From: an uncultured Oscillospiraceae bacterium
GTDB lineage: Bacteria; Bacillota; Clostridia; Oscillospirales; Oscillospiraceae
Direction of reading: 5' to 3'
Length of the DNA stretch: 9,173 nucleotides
NCBI GenBank assembly: GCA_934615645.1
Contig: CAKTTR010000072.1
Span: forward strand, 1 to 9,173
In this document: one piece after another, positions 1-5,814 of the stretch
Position numbering within the stretch: position 1 is the stretch's first letter
How the letters are laid out: every line of letters begins with the position of its first letter
Position numbers and translations under genes: made by a program
Notes under the pieces: model-generated
Told to the model about the DNA's origin: nothing
The model's database searches: none
Seen by the model: only the letters and a program-made list of their open reading frames with translations

Positions 1-2
1 GC

Positions 3-1484
3 TTAGCCCCGCAGCTGCTGCAGCAGAGACTGGGAGATGGCTTCGATCTGCGAGGCGCTGAGCTTTGCCGCACTGCCGGAAGCAGCGGGGGCCGCAGCGT
101 CCGGCGCCGGATGGCCGCCGCGCAGGTCGGACAGCTCCTTCGTGCCGTAAGCGACCCGGCGAATGTTCATCAGGTTCAGCGGTGTGATGTTATCCGAAGT
201 CGCGCTGCCGCCGACGGCGCCGCAGCCCAGCGTCAGTGCCGGGGGCAGAGAGGTCGTCGCGCCGACGCCGCCCAGTGCCGCCGCCACATTGACCAGCAGC
301 CGGGAGACAGGCTTGCGCAGTGCAAAGGCCCGGATGACTTCCTTGTTCTCGCTGTGGATCGTCATCGTATGGCCCACGCCTTCGTTATTGAGGATCTCAA
401 TGCAGCGCTCGCAGGCGGCATGCCAATCGTCCTCGACATAGAACGCCAGGATCGGGCAGAGCTTTTCCCGGGAATAAGGGTTCTTCTTGCCGACCGTCGT
501 CTGCTCCGAGATCAGCACGCGGGTACCCGCCGGGATGGAAATGCCAGCCATATCCGCGATGCGCGCCGCGCTCTTGCCGACGATGGCAGGGTTCATCGTG
601 CCGTTGGCCCGGAGAATAAACTTGGAGACCTTCTCCGACTCCTCCGCGTTCATGAAATAGCCGCCCTGGCGGGTCAGCTCTGCCATCACAGCATCCTTGC
701 TACACCGCTCGACGACGACGCTCTGCTCCGATGCGCAGATCGTGCCGTTGTCAAACGTCTTGCTGTCGAAGATGCGCTTGACGGCCAGGGGGATATTGGC
801 GGATTTTTCAATAAAGGCCGGACCGTTGCCGGGGCCAACGCCCAGGGCCGGATTGCCGGAAGAGTATGCCGCCCGGACCATCGCCTCGCCACCGGTGGCC
901 AGGATGATGCCGATCCGGCGATCCTTCAGCAGCGCGCTTGTCCCTTCCATGGAGGGGATGGTGATGCACTGCACCAGGTTCTCCGGCGCACCTGCCCGGC
1001 GGGCAGCGTCCTTGACGATCTCCACCGTGCGCAGAATGCTCTTCTTCGCATTGGGGTGCGGGCTGATGACGATGGCATTGCCCGCCTTCAGGGAGATGAT
1101 GCTCTTATACAGGACCGTCGAGGTCGGGTTCGTCGAGGGGATCAGCGCCGCCACGACGCCCATGGGAACGGCCACTTCAAAAATGCCCGCTGCCGGGTCA
1201 TCCCGAATGATGCCGACGGTCTTCATATCTTTAATGGAGTCGTAGGTCATGGTGCTGCCCAGCAGATTCTTGAGGATCTTATCCTGCCAGACGCCGAAGC
1301 CCGTCTCCTCAACCGCCATTTTGGCCAGCTCCTCAGCATGGGCCGCGCCAGCCTTGGCGATCTCTTCTACAATGTGATCCACCTGCGCCTGGGTAAACGA
1401 GGCGTAGGCTTCCTGCGCTTTTTTCGCATTGGTGATCAGGTTTCTGACTTCCTGAATTGATTGTAAGTCTCTGTCGAATTCCAT
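3..1484 (-). CDS. pduP: CoA-acylating aldehyde dehydrogenase of a microcompartment (PduP/EutE-like)
   Basis: Complete 493-residue protein. It should oxidise an aldehyde (propionaldehyde or acetaldehyde) with NAD and CoA to the acyl-CoA inside a BMC lumen. Seen: an aldehyde dehydrogenase fold throughout; the nucleotide-binding part includes ATGGEAMVRAAYSSGNPALG (about 196-215); the catalytic cysteine is Cys250 in DNGTICASEQ. After the catalytic domain comes an Ala/Pro/Gly-rich linker (about 456-473) and a terminal amphipathic helix (about 474-492, KLSASQIEAISQSLLQQL). That layout matches C-terminal encapsulation peptides of some BMC aldehyde dehydrogenases; Salmonella PduP carries its peptide at the N-terminus. 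The ATG start has a GGAGG site at 1495-1499. It follows the third eutN gene by 93 bases and is the last gene visible in the operon. Substrate (C2 or C3) cannot be read from sequence alone, so the symbol could equally be eutE. Confidence 0.93.
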   Translation of the reverse strand: MEFDRDLQSIQEVRNLITNAKKAQEAYASFTQAQVDHIVEEIAKAGAAHAEELAKMAVEETGFGVWQDKILKNLLGSTMTYDSIKDMKTVGIIRDDPAAGIFEVAVPMGVVAALIPSTNPTSTVLYKSIISLKAGNAIVISPHPNAKKSILRTVEIVKDAARRAGAPENLVQCITIPSMEGTSALLKDRRIGIILATGGEAMVRAAYSSGNPALGVGPGNGPAFIEKSANIPLAVKRIFDSKTFDNGTICASEQSVVVERCSKDAVMAELTRQGGYFMNAEESEKVSKFILRANGTMNPAIVGKSAARIADMAGISIPAGTRVLISEQTTVGKKNPYSREKLCPILAFYVEDDWHAACERCIEILNNEGVGHTMTIHSENKEVIRAFALRKPVSRLLVNVAAALGGVGATTSLPPALTLGCGAVGGSATSDNITPLNLMNIRRVAYGTKELSDLRGGHPAPDAAAPAASGSAAKLSASQIEAISQSLLQQLRG

Positions 1485-1516
1485 ATGTAATGAACCTCCG
1501 CAAAAATGCGTTTGTC

Positions 1517-1541
1517 CCGGGGCCGCCTGGGGCAGCCCCGG
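1517..1541 (-). other. Intercistronic hairpin upstream of the aldehyde dehydrogenase
   Basis: A perfect 7-bp GC-only stem (1517-1523 pairing with 1535-1541, 11-base loop) sits in the 93-base gap between the third eutN gene and the aldehyde dehydrogenase gene. There is no T-run after it on the minus strand, so it does not look like a full terminator. It could mark an RNA processing or stability point, or a partial attenuator that sets enzyme against shell-protein levels. It could also be chance in GC-rich DNA. Confidence 0.35.
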
Positions 1542-1577
1542 TATGCGATATCGCCGCGCCGCCGCCCGGAATCGGGC

Positions 1578-1880
1578 TTAGTCCGAAAACGGCGCGAAGG
1601 TCTGCTCCCCGTGGCTGGTGTAGCTGTCGATGATCCCGCAGATCGTCTGATCGGCGATGCAGACTTTGTCGTTCAGCAGCATGTTGGCCGCGCCGCCGTC
1701 GATATTGACCAAGACAATATCGCCGACCCCGGCATCCACACAGTCGAACACGATTTGGCGGGCGCCGTCCGGCTGGCGGGTATCCGGGTCCAGATATTCG
1801 ACCAGCATCAGCTTATAGCCGGTATAACACGGATCCTTGACGGTGGAGACGACATTCCCCACCACACGTGCCAAGCGCAC
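1578..1880 (-). CDS. eutN: EutN/CcmL-family microcompartment pentamer (BMC-P), third copy
   Basis: BMC vertex protein of about 100 residues; the pentamer caps shell corners. Family marks seen: the N-terminal RLARVVGNVVSTVKD strand, a central DAGVGDIVLVNIDGGAANML segment (usual G-x-GD-V-L core) and the C-terminal CIADQTICGIIDSY. The start chosen is GTG at 1880, which gives MRLARVVGN as in relatives and lies a workable distance from the AAAGGGGG ribosome site. A GTG at 1889, adding three residues, would sit directly against that site. It begins 17 bases after the preceding eutN gene. It differs clearly from the other two EutN copies, so it is a paralogue and not a recent duplication. Its C-terminal tail (SHGEQTFAPFSD) is longer than in the second copy. 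Confidence 0.9.
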   Translation of the reverse strand: MRLARVVGNVVSTVKDPCYTGYKLMLVEYLDPDTRQPDGARQIVFDCVDAGVGDIVLVNIDGGAANMLLNDKVCIADQTICGIIDSYTSHGEQTFAPFSD

Positions 1881-1897
1881 CGGCGGCACCCCCTTTC

Positions 1898-2164
1898 TTA
1901 AATCTCTTCGTTATAGGTGTCGATAAATCCGACAATGGCGGCATCGGCCGGCAGCAGGTCCTGCCGGAAGATCCGGGCGGCCTCTTTGGAGCCGATGAGA
2001 TAGACCTCATCGCCATAGCCCGCCTGGCGTGTGTGGTCGGCAGCCACGATCAGCCCCTTTTCCACACCATTTTCGATCTTCCGGACGACCAGCAGCGGGA
2101 CCCCTTCCAGATGGGATTCCTTGACCGTCGCGACGACCGTGCCGGCCACGATGCCCCGGTACAT
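1898..2164 (-). CDS. eutN: EutN/CcmL-family microcompartment pentamer (BMC-P), second copy
   Basis: Compact BMC-P vertex protein of 88 residues. Seen: N-terminal YRGIVAGTVVATVKESHLEG, then VPLLVVRKI, the GYGDEVYLIGSKEAARIF core and C-terminal LPADAAIVGFIDTY, the usual order for the family. It ends almost directly after the last strand and lacks the tails of its two neighbours. Its ATG shares one base with the stop codon of the PduA-type gene (TAATG arrangement), which suggests translational coupling between hexamer and pentamer. Stop is TAA at 1898-1900. Vertex role is family knowledge; which vertices, or whether it mixes with the other pentamers, cannot be told. Confidence 0.9.
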   Translation of the reverse strand: MYRGIVAGTVVATVKESHLEGVPLLVVRKIENGVEKGLIVAADHTRQAGYGDEVYLIGSKEAARIFRQDLLPADAAIVGFIDTYNEEI

Positions 2165-2448
2165 TACGCCTGCGCCTCGATGCTGGGCAGGATGAATTCA
2201 ACATCGCTATGCGGACGCGGAATGACATGCACGCCATACAGCTCGCCCACACGCTTGGCTGCCGCCGCGCCTGCGTCGACTGCCGCCTTGACCGCGCCGA
2301 CATCGCCGCGGACCATCACGGTCACAAGACCGCTGCCGATCTGCTGCTTGCCGATCAGATGTACGTTTGCCGCCTTGACCATGGAGTCGGCTGCTTCGAT
2401 GGCCCCGATCAGGCCTCTGGTCTCTACCATTCCGAGTGCTTCTTTCAT
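2164..2448 (-). CDS. pduA: PduA-type microcompartment shell hexamer (BMC-H)
   Basis: Single-domain BMC shell protein of 94 residues, close to canonical PduA: MKEALGMVETRGL at the N-terminus, AIEAADSMVKAANV helix, the IGSGLVTVMVRGDVGAVKAAVDAGA block, and the C-terminal VHVIPRPHSDVE. The pore loop reads IGSG like PduA, giving the small polar pore through which substrates such as diols are thought to pass. Hexamers tile the facets of the shell. It has the strongest ribosome site of the cluster (AGGAGG at 2457-2462, 8 bases from the ATG), in keeping with a major shell component. It is the only BMC-H gene in this window; others may lie further along the operon. Confidence 0.95.
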   Translation of the reverse strand: MKEALGMVETRGLIGAIEAADSMVKAANVHLIGKQQIGSGLVTVMVRGDVGAVKAAVDAGAAAAKRVGELYGVHVIPRPHSDVEFILPSIEAQA

Positions 2449-2504
2449 AATTGGTTCCTCCTAAAAACAACGTGTATGGATTGACAAATGAATGGGGGAT
2501 CGCC

Positions 2505-3050
2505 TCAGCCGATGGCCTTCAGCATATCCGGATGCGGCGAGGGGATCACGCAACTGCGGGCCATCAGGCCCTGCGTCTCCTCCAGCGCCTCTGCAGCGCG
2601 GATGGACGCCTCAACAGCGGCCACCTCGCCCGTCAGCAAAACAAAGGACTTGCCGCCCAAGCCCCGGCCCAGCCGGACCTCCAGCAGCGTGACGTCCGCC
2701 GCCTTGGCCGCGGCATCCGCCGCGTGAATGGCAGCGCACAGGGAGTAGCACTCCATAATGCCCAGAGCATTGAGCTGCTCCACGGACGTGCAGGCGCAAA
2801 TCGCCGGGGCGACCTGCGGATCCACATTGGGAATCACCAGGCTGTCAACGAGATAGCTCTCATTGTCCGCCTTCCCGGCTTCGACCGCCGAGCGGACTGC
2901 CGCCACGTCACCGGTGACGACGATATAGTATTTCCCGGCGCAGACACAGCCCGCGCTGACCAGCTCTACGTCCGCCGCTTTCAGCATCGCGTCGCAGGCG
3001 AACATCCCGGTGGGAATGCTCATAAATTCGTTCATGCCAATTGCGCTCAT
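2505..3050 (-). CDS. pduT: PduT-like tandem-BMC trimeric shell protein with Fe-S ligand
   Basis: Shell protein of 181 residues with two fused BMC domains: first about 1-85 (SAIGMNEFMSIPTG ... VTGDVAAVRSAVEAG ... LVDSLVIPNV), second about 93-181 (ALGIMECYSLCAAIHAAD ... LLTGEVAAVEASIRAAE ... CVIPSPHPDML). Such proteins form trimers that look like hexamers. Cys37, in CVCAGKYY, aligns by eye with the cysteine of Salmonella PduT (CPGKF) that holds a 4Fe-4S cluster at the trimer pore, so an Fe-S centre in the shell is likely. A further cysteine, Cys35, sits two residues earlier. It starts 4 bases after the pduS stop (AAGGAAG site at 3058-3064, inside the end of pduS), fitting a PduS-PduT electron-transfer pair. 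Confidence 0.93.
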   Translation of the reverse strand: MSAIGMNEFMSIPTGMFACDAMLKAADVELVSAGCVCAGKYYIVVTGDVAAVRSAVEAGKADNESYLVDSLVIPNVDPQVAPAICACTSVEQLNALGIMECYSLCAAIHAADAAAKAADVTLLEVRLGRGLGGKSFVLLTGEVAAVEASIRAAEALEETQGLMARSCVIPSPHPDMLKAIG

Positions 3051-3054
3051 GGTG

Positions 3055-4356
3055 TCACTTCCTTATCTCAATGTAATCCGCCGTGACCGCCGTCACGACG
3101 CCGTCGATCGAAGCGTGAATTCTTGCGCCGAGACCCGTCGGCTCGGAGATCAGCTGCCCACAGGTGACCCGGTCGCCTTCCTGGACGACGGGCTTGTTGG
3201 GCGCGCCGATGTGCATTTTCAGCGGGATTCGTACCGCGTCCGCCGTGATGGCCGGGCCCATGGGCGCGTCACCGTCAAATTGCTTCAGGTCCAGCCGCAG
3301 GAGCATCCGCTCCGTCGGCACCCGTTTATTCTCAATGCCGCCATCCGGGGCGTATTTGACTTCTTTGCGCGGCTTAATGCCCTGGCGCTGCAGGCGGCCC
3401 TTGGCCTGCTGCATCGCAACAGAGGGTTTCAGGCCGAAGTTGCAGGCGTAGTACGTACAAATGCCGCAGTCGCAGCAGCTGAAGATGCCGTTGTGATCGC
3501 CCAGCAGCGCATCATTGCCCGATGCCAGCGCCCGCATGGCCTTATGGGGCTCCACATGCAGGCCCATGGCGTTCCGGGGACACATCTGCGTGCACATGGA
3601 GCACTGGCAGCAGACCGCTTTGGCAAGCACCTGGTCCCGGGCGGGGCTCGGTGTCTTTTTCTGCAGCAGCGGGTGGCCCTTCGGAATGGCAAGCAGGCCG
3701 CCGGTCGTTTTCGTCACAGGCTGGGAAAGATCGTCCGTCAGCTTGCCCATCAGGGGGCCGCCGACGATAAACTGACAGTCGCAGGTCGTGCCGCCCGCCG
3801 CCTCCAGCAGCAGGGCCAGCGGCGCGCCGATGGGCGCTTCCACTGTGATCGGGTGCGCCACCGCGCCGGCGATCGTCACCAGCTTGTGGGTCACCGGCTT
3901 GCCCTGCAGGGCGTTATGAATATTGAGGACGGTGCTGACATTACTGACCACGCAGCCCACATCCAGCGGGATGCCGCCGGTGGGGACCGTCTTGCCCGTA
4001 ATGCAGTAGACCAGGTTCTGCTCGTCGCCCGCCGGATAGAACGATTCGGAGAGATAGACCTCCACGCCCGTCCCGGCAGCGGCGTCGGAAATAGCCTTGG
4101 CCGCCTCGTGATAATGCCGCTTCAGCGCGATGGTCGCTTTTGCAGCGCCCAGATGCTTCTGGATGGTCTGGACCGTCTCAACGATCTCCGACGCATGGCG
4201 CTCCATCGTATGCCGGTCCGTCCGCAGCAGCGGCTCACACTCGATGCCGTTGACGATAAAATGCTCCGCCTGACACTTCAGCTTCACATGGGTCGGAAAC
4301 CCTGCGCCGCCAGCGCCGACGACGCCCGCCGCGCTGATTTTCTCAATTAGTTCCAT
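3055..4356 (-). CDS. pduS: PduS/RnfC-like flavin and Fe-S electron-transfer protein
   Basis: Protein of 433 residues related to Complex I 51-kDa and RnfC subunits. It is thought to move electrons between NADH or flavin inside the compartment and the outside, with PduT. Seen: glycine-rich GVVGAGGAGFPTHVK near residues 11-25 (flavin/nucleotide loop); an SLBB-like middle region; two ferredoxin-type motifs, Cys249-x2-Cys252-x2-Cys255-x3-Cys259-Pro and Cys294-x2-Cys297-x2-Cys300-x4-Cys305; and a C-terminal lipoyl-like barrel (HIGAPNKPVVQEGDRVTCGQLI, about 382-403). The chosen ATG (MELIEK) matches the usual PduS start and follows a weak GGTGG site. A TTG at 4404 would add 16 residues unlike the family and has no ribosome site. 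The gene overlaps the preceding eutN by 14 bases. Confidence 0.93.
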   Translation of the reverse strand: MELIEKISAAGVVGAGGAGFPTHVKLKCQAEHFIVNGIECEPLLRTDRHTMERHASEIVETVQTIQKHLGAAKATIALKRHYHEAAKAISDAAAGTGVEVYLSESFYPAGDEQNLVYCITGKTVPTGGIPLDVGCVVSNVSTVLNIHNALQGKPVTHKLVTIAGAVAHPITVEAPIGAPLALLLEAAGGTTCDCQFIVGGPLMGKLTDDLSQPVTKTTGGLLAIPKGHPLLQKKTPSPARDQVLAKAVCCQCSMCTQMCPRNAMGLHVEPHKAMRALASGNDALLGDHNGIFSCCDCGICTYYACNFGLKPSVAMQQAKGRLQRQGIKPRKEVKYAPDGGIENKRVPTERMLLRLDLKQFDGDAPMGPAITADAVRIPLKMHIGAPNKPVVQEGDRVTCGQLISEPTGLGARIHASIDGVVTAVTADYIEIRK

Positions 4357-4660
4357 TGTCTGCACCACCGTCTTTGGTAAAAATTCTCTTGTGATGGATA
4401 TCAATGTGGTCGATGATTGCGATAATGGCGTTGTCCGCCGGCTTGCCGTCTGTCAGCGTGGTCTGCCGGGAGGACGAACCGCTGACGATCATGACGATCT
4501 CCCCCTCGCCCGCGCCGACGGTGTCGATGCTGACGATGGGCGCACCCTTTTCCTGGAACGTATCCAGGTCAATGGGCTTGACGATCAAAAGCTTCAGCCC
4601 GTCCAGCTTTTCGGACTTGCTGGTGCTGACCACGTTGCCAATTACTCTTGCTATCTGCAT
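4343..4660 (-). CDS. eutN: EutN/CcmL-family microcompartment pentamer (BMC-P), first copy
   Basis: BMC vertex protein of 105 residues, the longest of the three copies here. Seen: MQIARVIGNVVSTSKSEKLDG, LKLLIVKPID, the GAGEGEIVMIVSGSSSRQT core and PADNAIIAIIDHIDI. A charged tail (HHKRIFTKDGGADNGTN) follows the family fold. The start is the ATG at 4660, preceded by AGGAGG at 4665-4670; reading further upstream in the same frame runs into pduL and gives residues unlike any EutN. The pduL TAG stop overlaps the ribosome site, with only 8 bases between the two genes, and the gene's own stop lies inside the start of pduS. Expression is therefore tightly coupled on both sides. Confidence 0.92.
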   Translation of the reverse strand: MQIARVIGNVVSTSKSEKLDGLKLLIVKPIDLDTFQEKGAPIVSIDTVGAGEGEIVMIVSGSSSRQTTLTDGKPADNAIIAIIDHIDIHHKRIFTKDGGADNGTN

Positions 4661-4668
4661 AAAGCCTC

Positions 4669-5562
4669 CTATACCCGGCGGATCTGCAGCCCAGTCGCCG
4701 CAGAGCGGTCCGCCGCAGCCGGGGTGATGATCGCCCGCTGGGTGCACAGCAACTCCGCCTGATTGGCGCGGATGGCGTCATTCACGTCCTGCTCTGTCAC
4801 CAGATCCAGCACCGTGGGCGCCGGGACAGCAGATGCCGCCGCCGCAAAGGACGCTGCTGCCGTCTGGGCAATGGCCGAGACCGACGGCGCCGCCTGCACC
4901 GCAGGCGCTGCCAGGGCCCGACATGCCGCCGTATCTGCCACTAATTCTACATAAGCGCCGTTGGAAAGCAGCGCGCTGTTGGCTTCGTCCGTATCAATGT
5001 GCATTTCCAGGTCGTGCCCCTTCCCTGCGCGAATGATGACATCGCCCCAGACGCAGGGCCGGGCCGACTGGACGCGCACTGAGACCCGGTCGCCGTCGTG
5101 CAGGCCATAGGCCTCCGCCTGGTCCCCGGCCATATGGATATGCCGGGCCGCGACGATGACGCCCTGGGAAAGCTCCAGTTCCCCGGCCGGGCCGATGAGC
5201 TTGCACCCCGGTGAGCCCGCCAGATCGCCGGACATGCGCACCGGCGCTTTGATACCCAGCTTCATGGCGTCTGTCATCGCAAGCTCCACCTGGGTCGCGC
5301 TGCGAACCGGGCCAAGGACCCGGACCCGTTCCAGCTTCCCCTTGGGGCCGACAACAGTCACCTGCTCCTCCGCGGCAAACTGGCCAGGCTGGCTCAGCTC
5401 CTTTTTCGGCTGCAGCGCATGGCCGCTGCCGAAGAGCACCTGCAGGTCCGCCTGGGACAGATGCACGTGCCGCGCGGAGATGCCCACCGGCACAAACCGC
5501 ACCGCTTGCCGGGCCAAAGCTGTCAGCACGCAGTTGCGGATCATCAATTCTTGTTTTTCCAA
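4669..5562 (-). CDS. pduL: PduL phosphate propanoyl/acetyltransferase with EutQ-like C-terminal extension
   Basis: Protein of 297 residues; first gene of the operon. PduL turns acyl-CoA plus phosphate into acyl phosphate and frees CoA for the aldehyde dehydrogenase. Seen: two matching beta-barrel halves with the zinc-ligand histidines, RHVHLS (His32, His34) and RHIHM (His141, His143), plus His188 in LEMHIDTDEANSA. Residues 1-20 could form a short N-terminal targeting helix. Residues after about 210 are unusual: an Ala/Pro-rich linker (about 212-250), then VLDLVTEQDVNDAIRANQ and AIITPAAADRSAATGLQI, resembling from memory the N-terminal segment of EutQ. Salmonella PduL is about 210 residues and lacks this. 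The start is TTG at 5562, preceded by AGGTGG at a good distance; an ATG at 5544, giving 291 residues, is the alternative but has a poor ribosome site. Confidence 0.92.
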   Translation of the reverse strand: MEKQELMIRNCVLTALARQAVRFVPVGISARHVHLSQADLQVLFGSGHALQPKKELSQPGQFAAEEQVTVVGPKGKLERVRVLGPVRSATQVELAMTDAMKLGIKAPVRMSGDLAGSPGCKLIGPAGELELSQGVIVAARHIHMAGDQAEAYGLHDGDRVSVRVQSARPCVWGDVIIRAGKGHDLEMHIDTDEANSALLSNGAYVELVADTAACRALAAPAVQAAPSVSAIAQTAAASFAAAASAVPAPTVLDLVTEQDVNDAIRANQAELLCTQRAIITPAAADRSAATGLQIRRV

Positions 5563-5593
5563 TCATTCCACCTACTTTCCATGGGATTCGGCG

Positions 5594-5642
5594 CTGCCTG
5601 GGCTTATCCTGCGCAGGCAGAAAATACAGGTGCGGCCGCACC
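5594..5642 (-). promoter_or_regulatory. Leader of the BMC operon with two inverted repeats
   Basis: Between the predicted promoter and pduL, the leader holds a perfect 14-base palindrome (5629-5642, GGTGCGGCCGCACC) and a separate 7-bp stem (5594-5600 with 5614-5620, 13-base loop). The palindrome just after the start point could be a protein-binding operator; both could also fold in RNA. Neither has the six-base loop pattern expected for ANTAR antitermination hairpins, and neither is followed by a T-run. Function is unproven. Confidence 0.35.
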
Positions 5643-5669
5643 GGTATTCGATTCATTTTTATTTATATA

Positions 5670-5698
5670 ACCTTAGCACATTTTTTCCCGTTTGTAAA
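5670..5698 (-). promoter_or_regulatory. Predicted sigma-A promoter of the BMC operon
   Basis: Read on the minus strand: a -35 box TTTACA (5693-5698), a 17-base spacer and a -10 box TAAGGT (5670-5675) with an upstream TG extension. An AT-rich TATATAA follows directly and could serve as an alternative -10. Transcription from here would give a leader of about 100 bases before pduL. This is the only good promoter seen ahead of the eight genes. Confidence 0.5.
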
Positions 5699-5759
5699 TC
5701 CTTTCTCCCGGGTTTTTCCTAGGGATTCGTGCTTCTTTTTTGCCCCGGCGTGAATTTTG

Positions 5760-5798
5760 CTTGCGGCGGGGCGCGATTCGTGTTACGATGGCCGCAAG
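5760..5798 (+). promoter_or_regulatory. Predicted fucU promoter flanked by an 8-bp inverted repeat
   Basis: A -35 box TTGCGG (5761-5766), a 17-base spacer and a -10 box TACGAT (5784-5789) with an upstream TG. A perfect inverted repeat, CTTGCGGC at 5760-5767 and GCCGCAAG at 5791-5798, covers the -35 box and the expected start point. That is the position expected for a repressor site, though a chance match in GC-rich DNA is possible. Confidence 0.45.
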
Positions 5799-5814
5799 AA
5801 AGGAGCGATACGCT

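Noticed and set aside
111..1460. 449-codon open frame on the plus strand opposite the aldehyde dehydrogenase
   Set aside because: Shadow frame of a confidently identified gene; no family signature or ribosome site.
3010..4350. 446-codon open frame on the plus strand opposite pduS
   Set aside because: Reverse-strand shadow of pduS with no recognisable domain and the same odd composition.
4661..4747. Longer first eutN starting inside pduL (134 residues)
   Set aside because: The extra 29 residues are pduL sequence in another frame, unlike EutN, and the ATG at 4660 has a strong AGGAGG site.
5594..5642. ANTAR-type two-hairpin antitermination leader ahead of the BMC operon
   Set aside because: The two inverted repeats do not have six-base loops with the expected A and G positions, and no terminator follows them.
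5585..5782. Four ATTCG words (5586, 5646, 5725, 5776), two of them within GATTCGTG, as a possible regulator-binding series
   Set aside because: The shared word is only 5 bases, spacing is irregular and the match is easily reached by chance.
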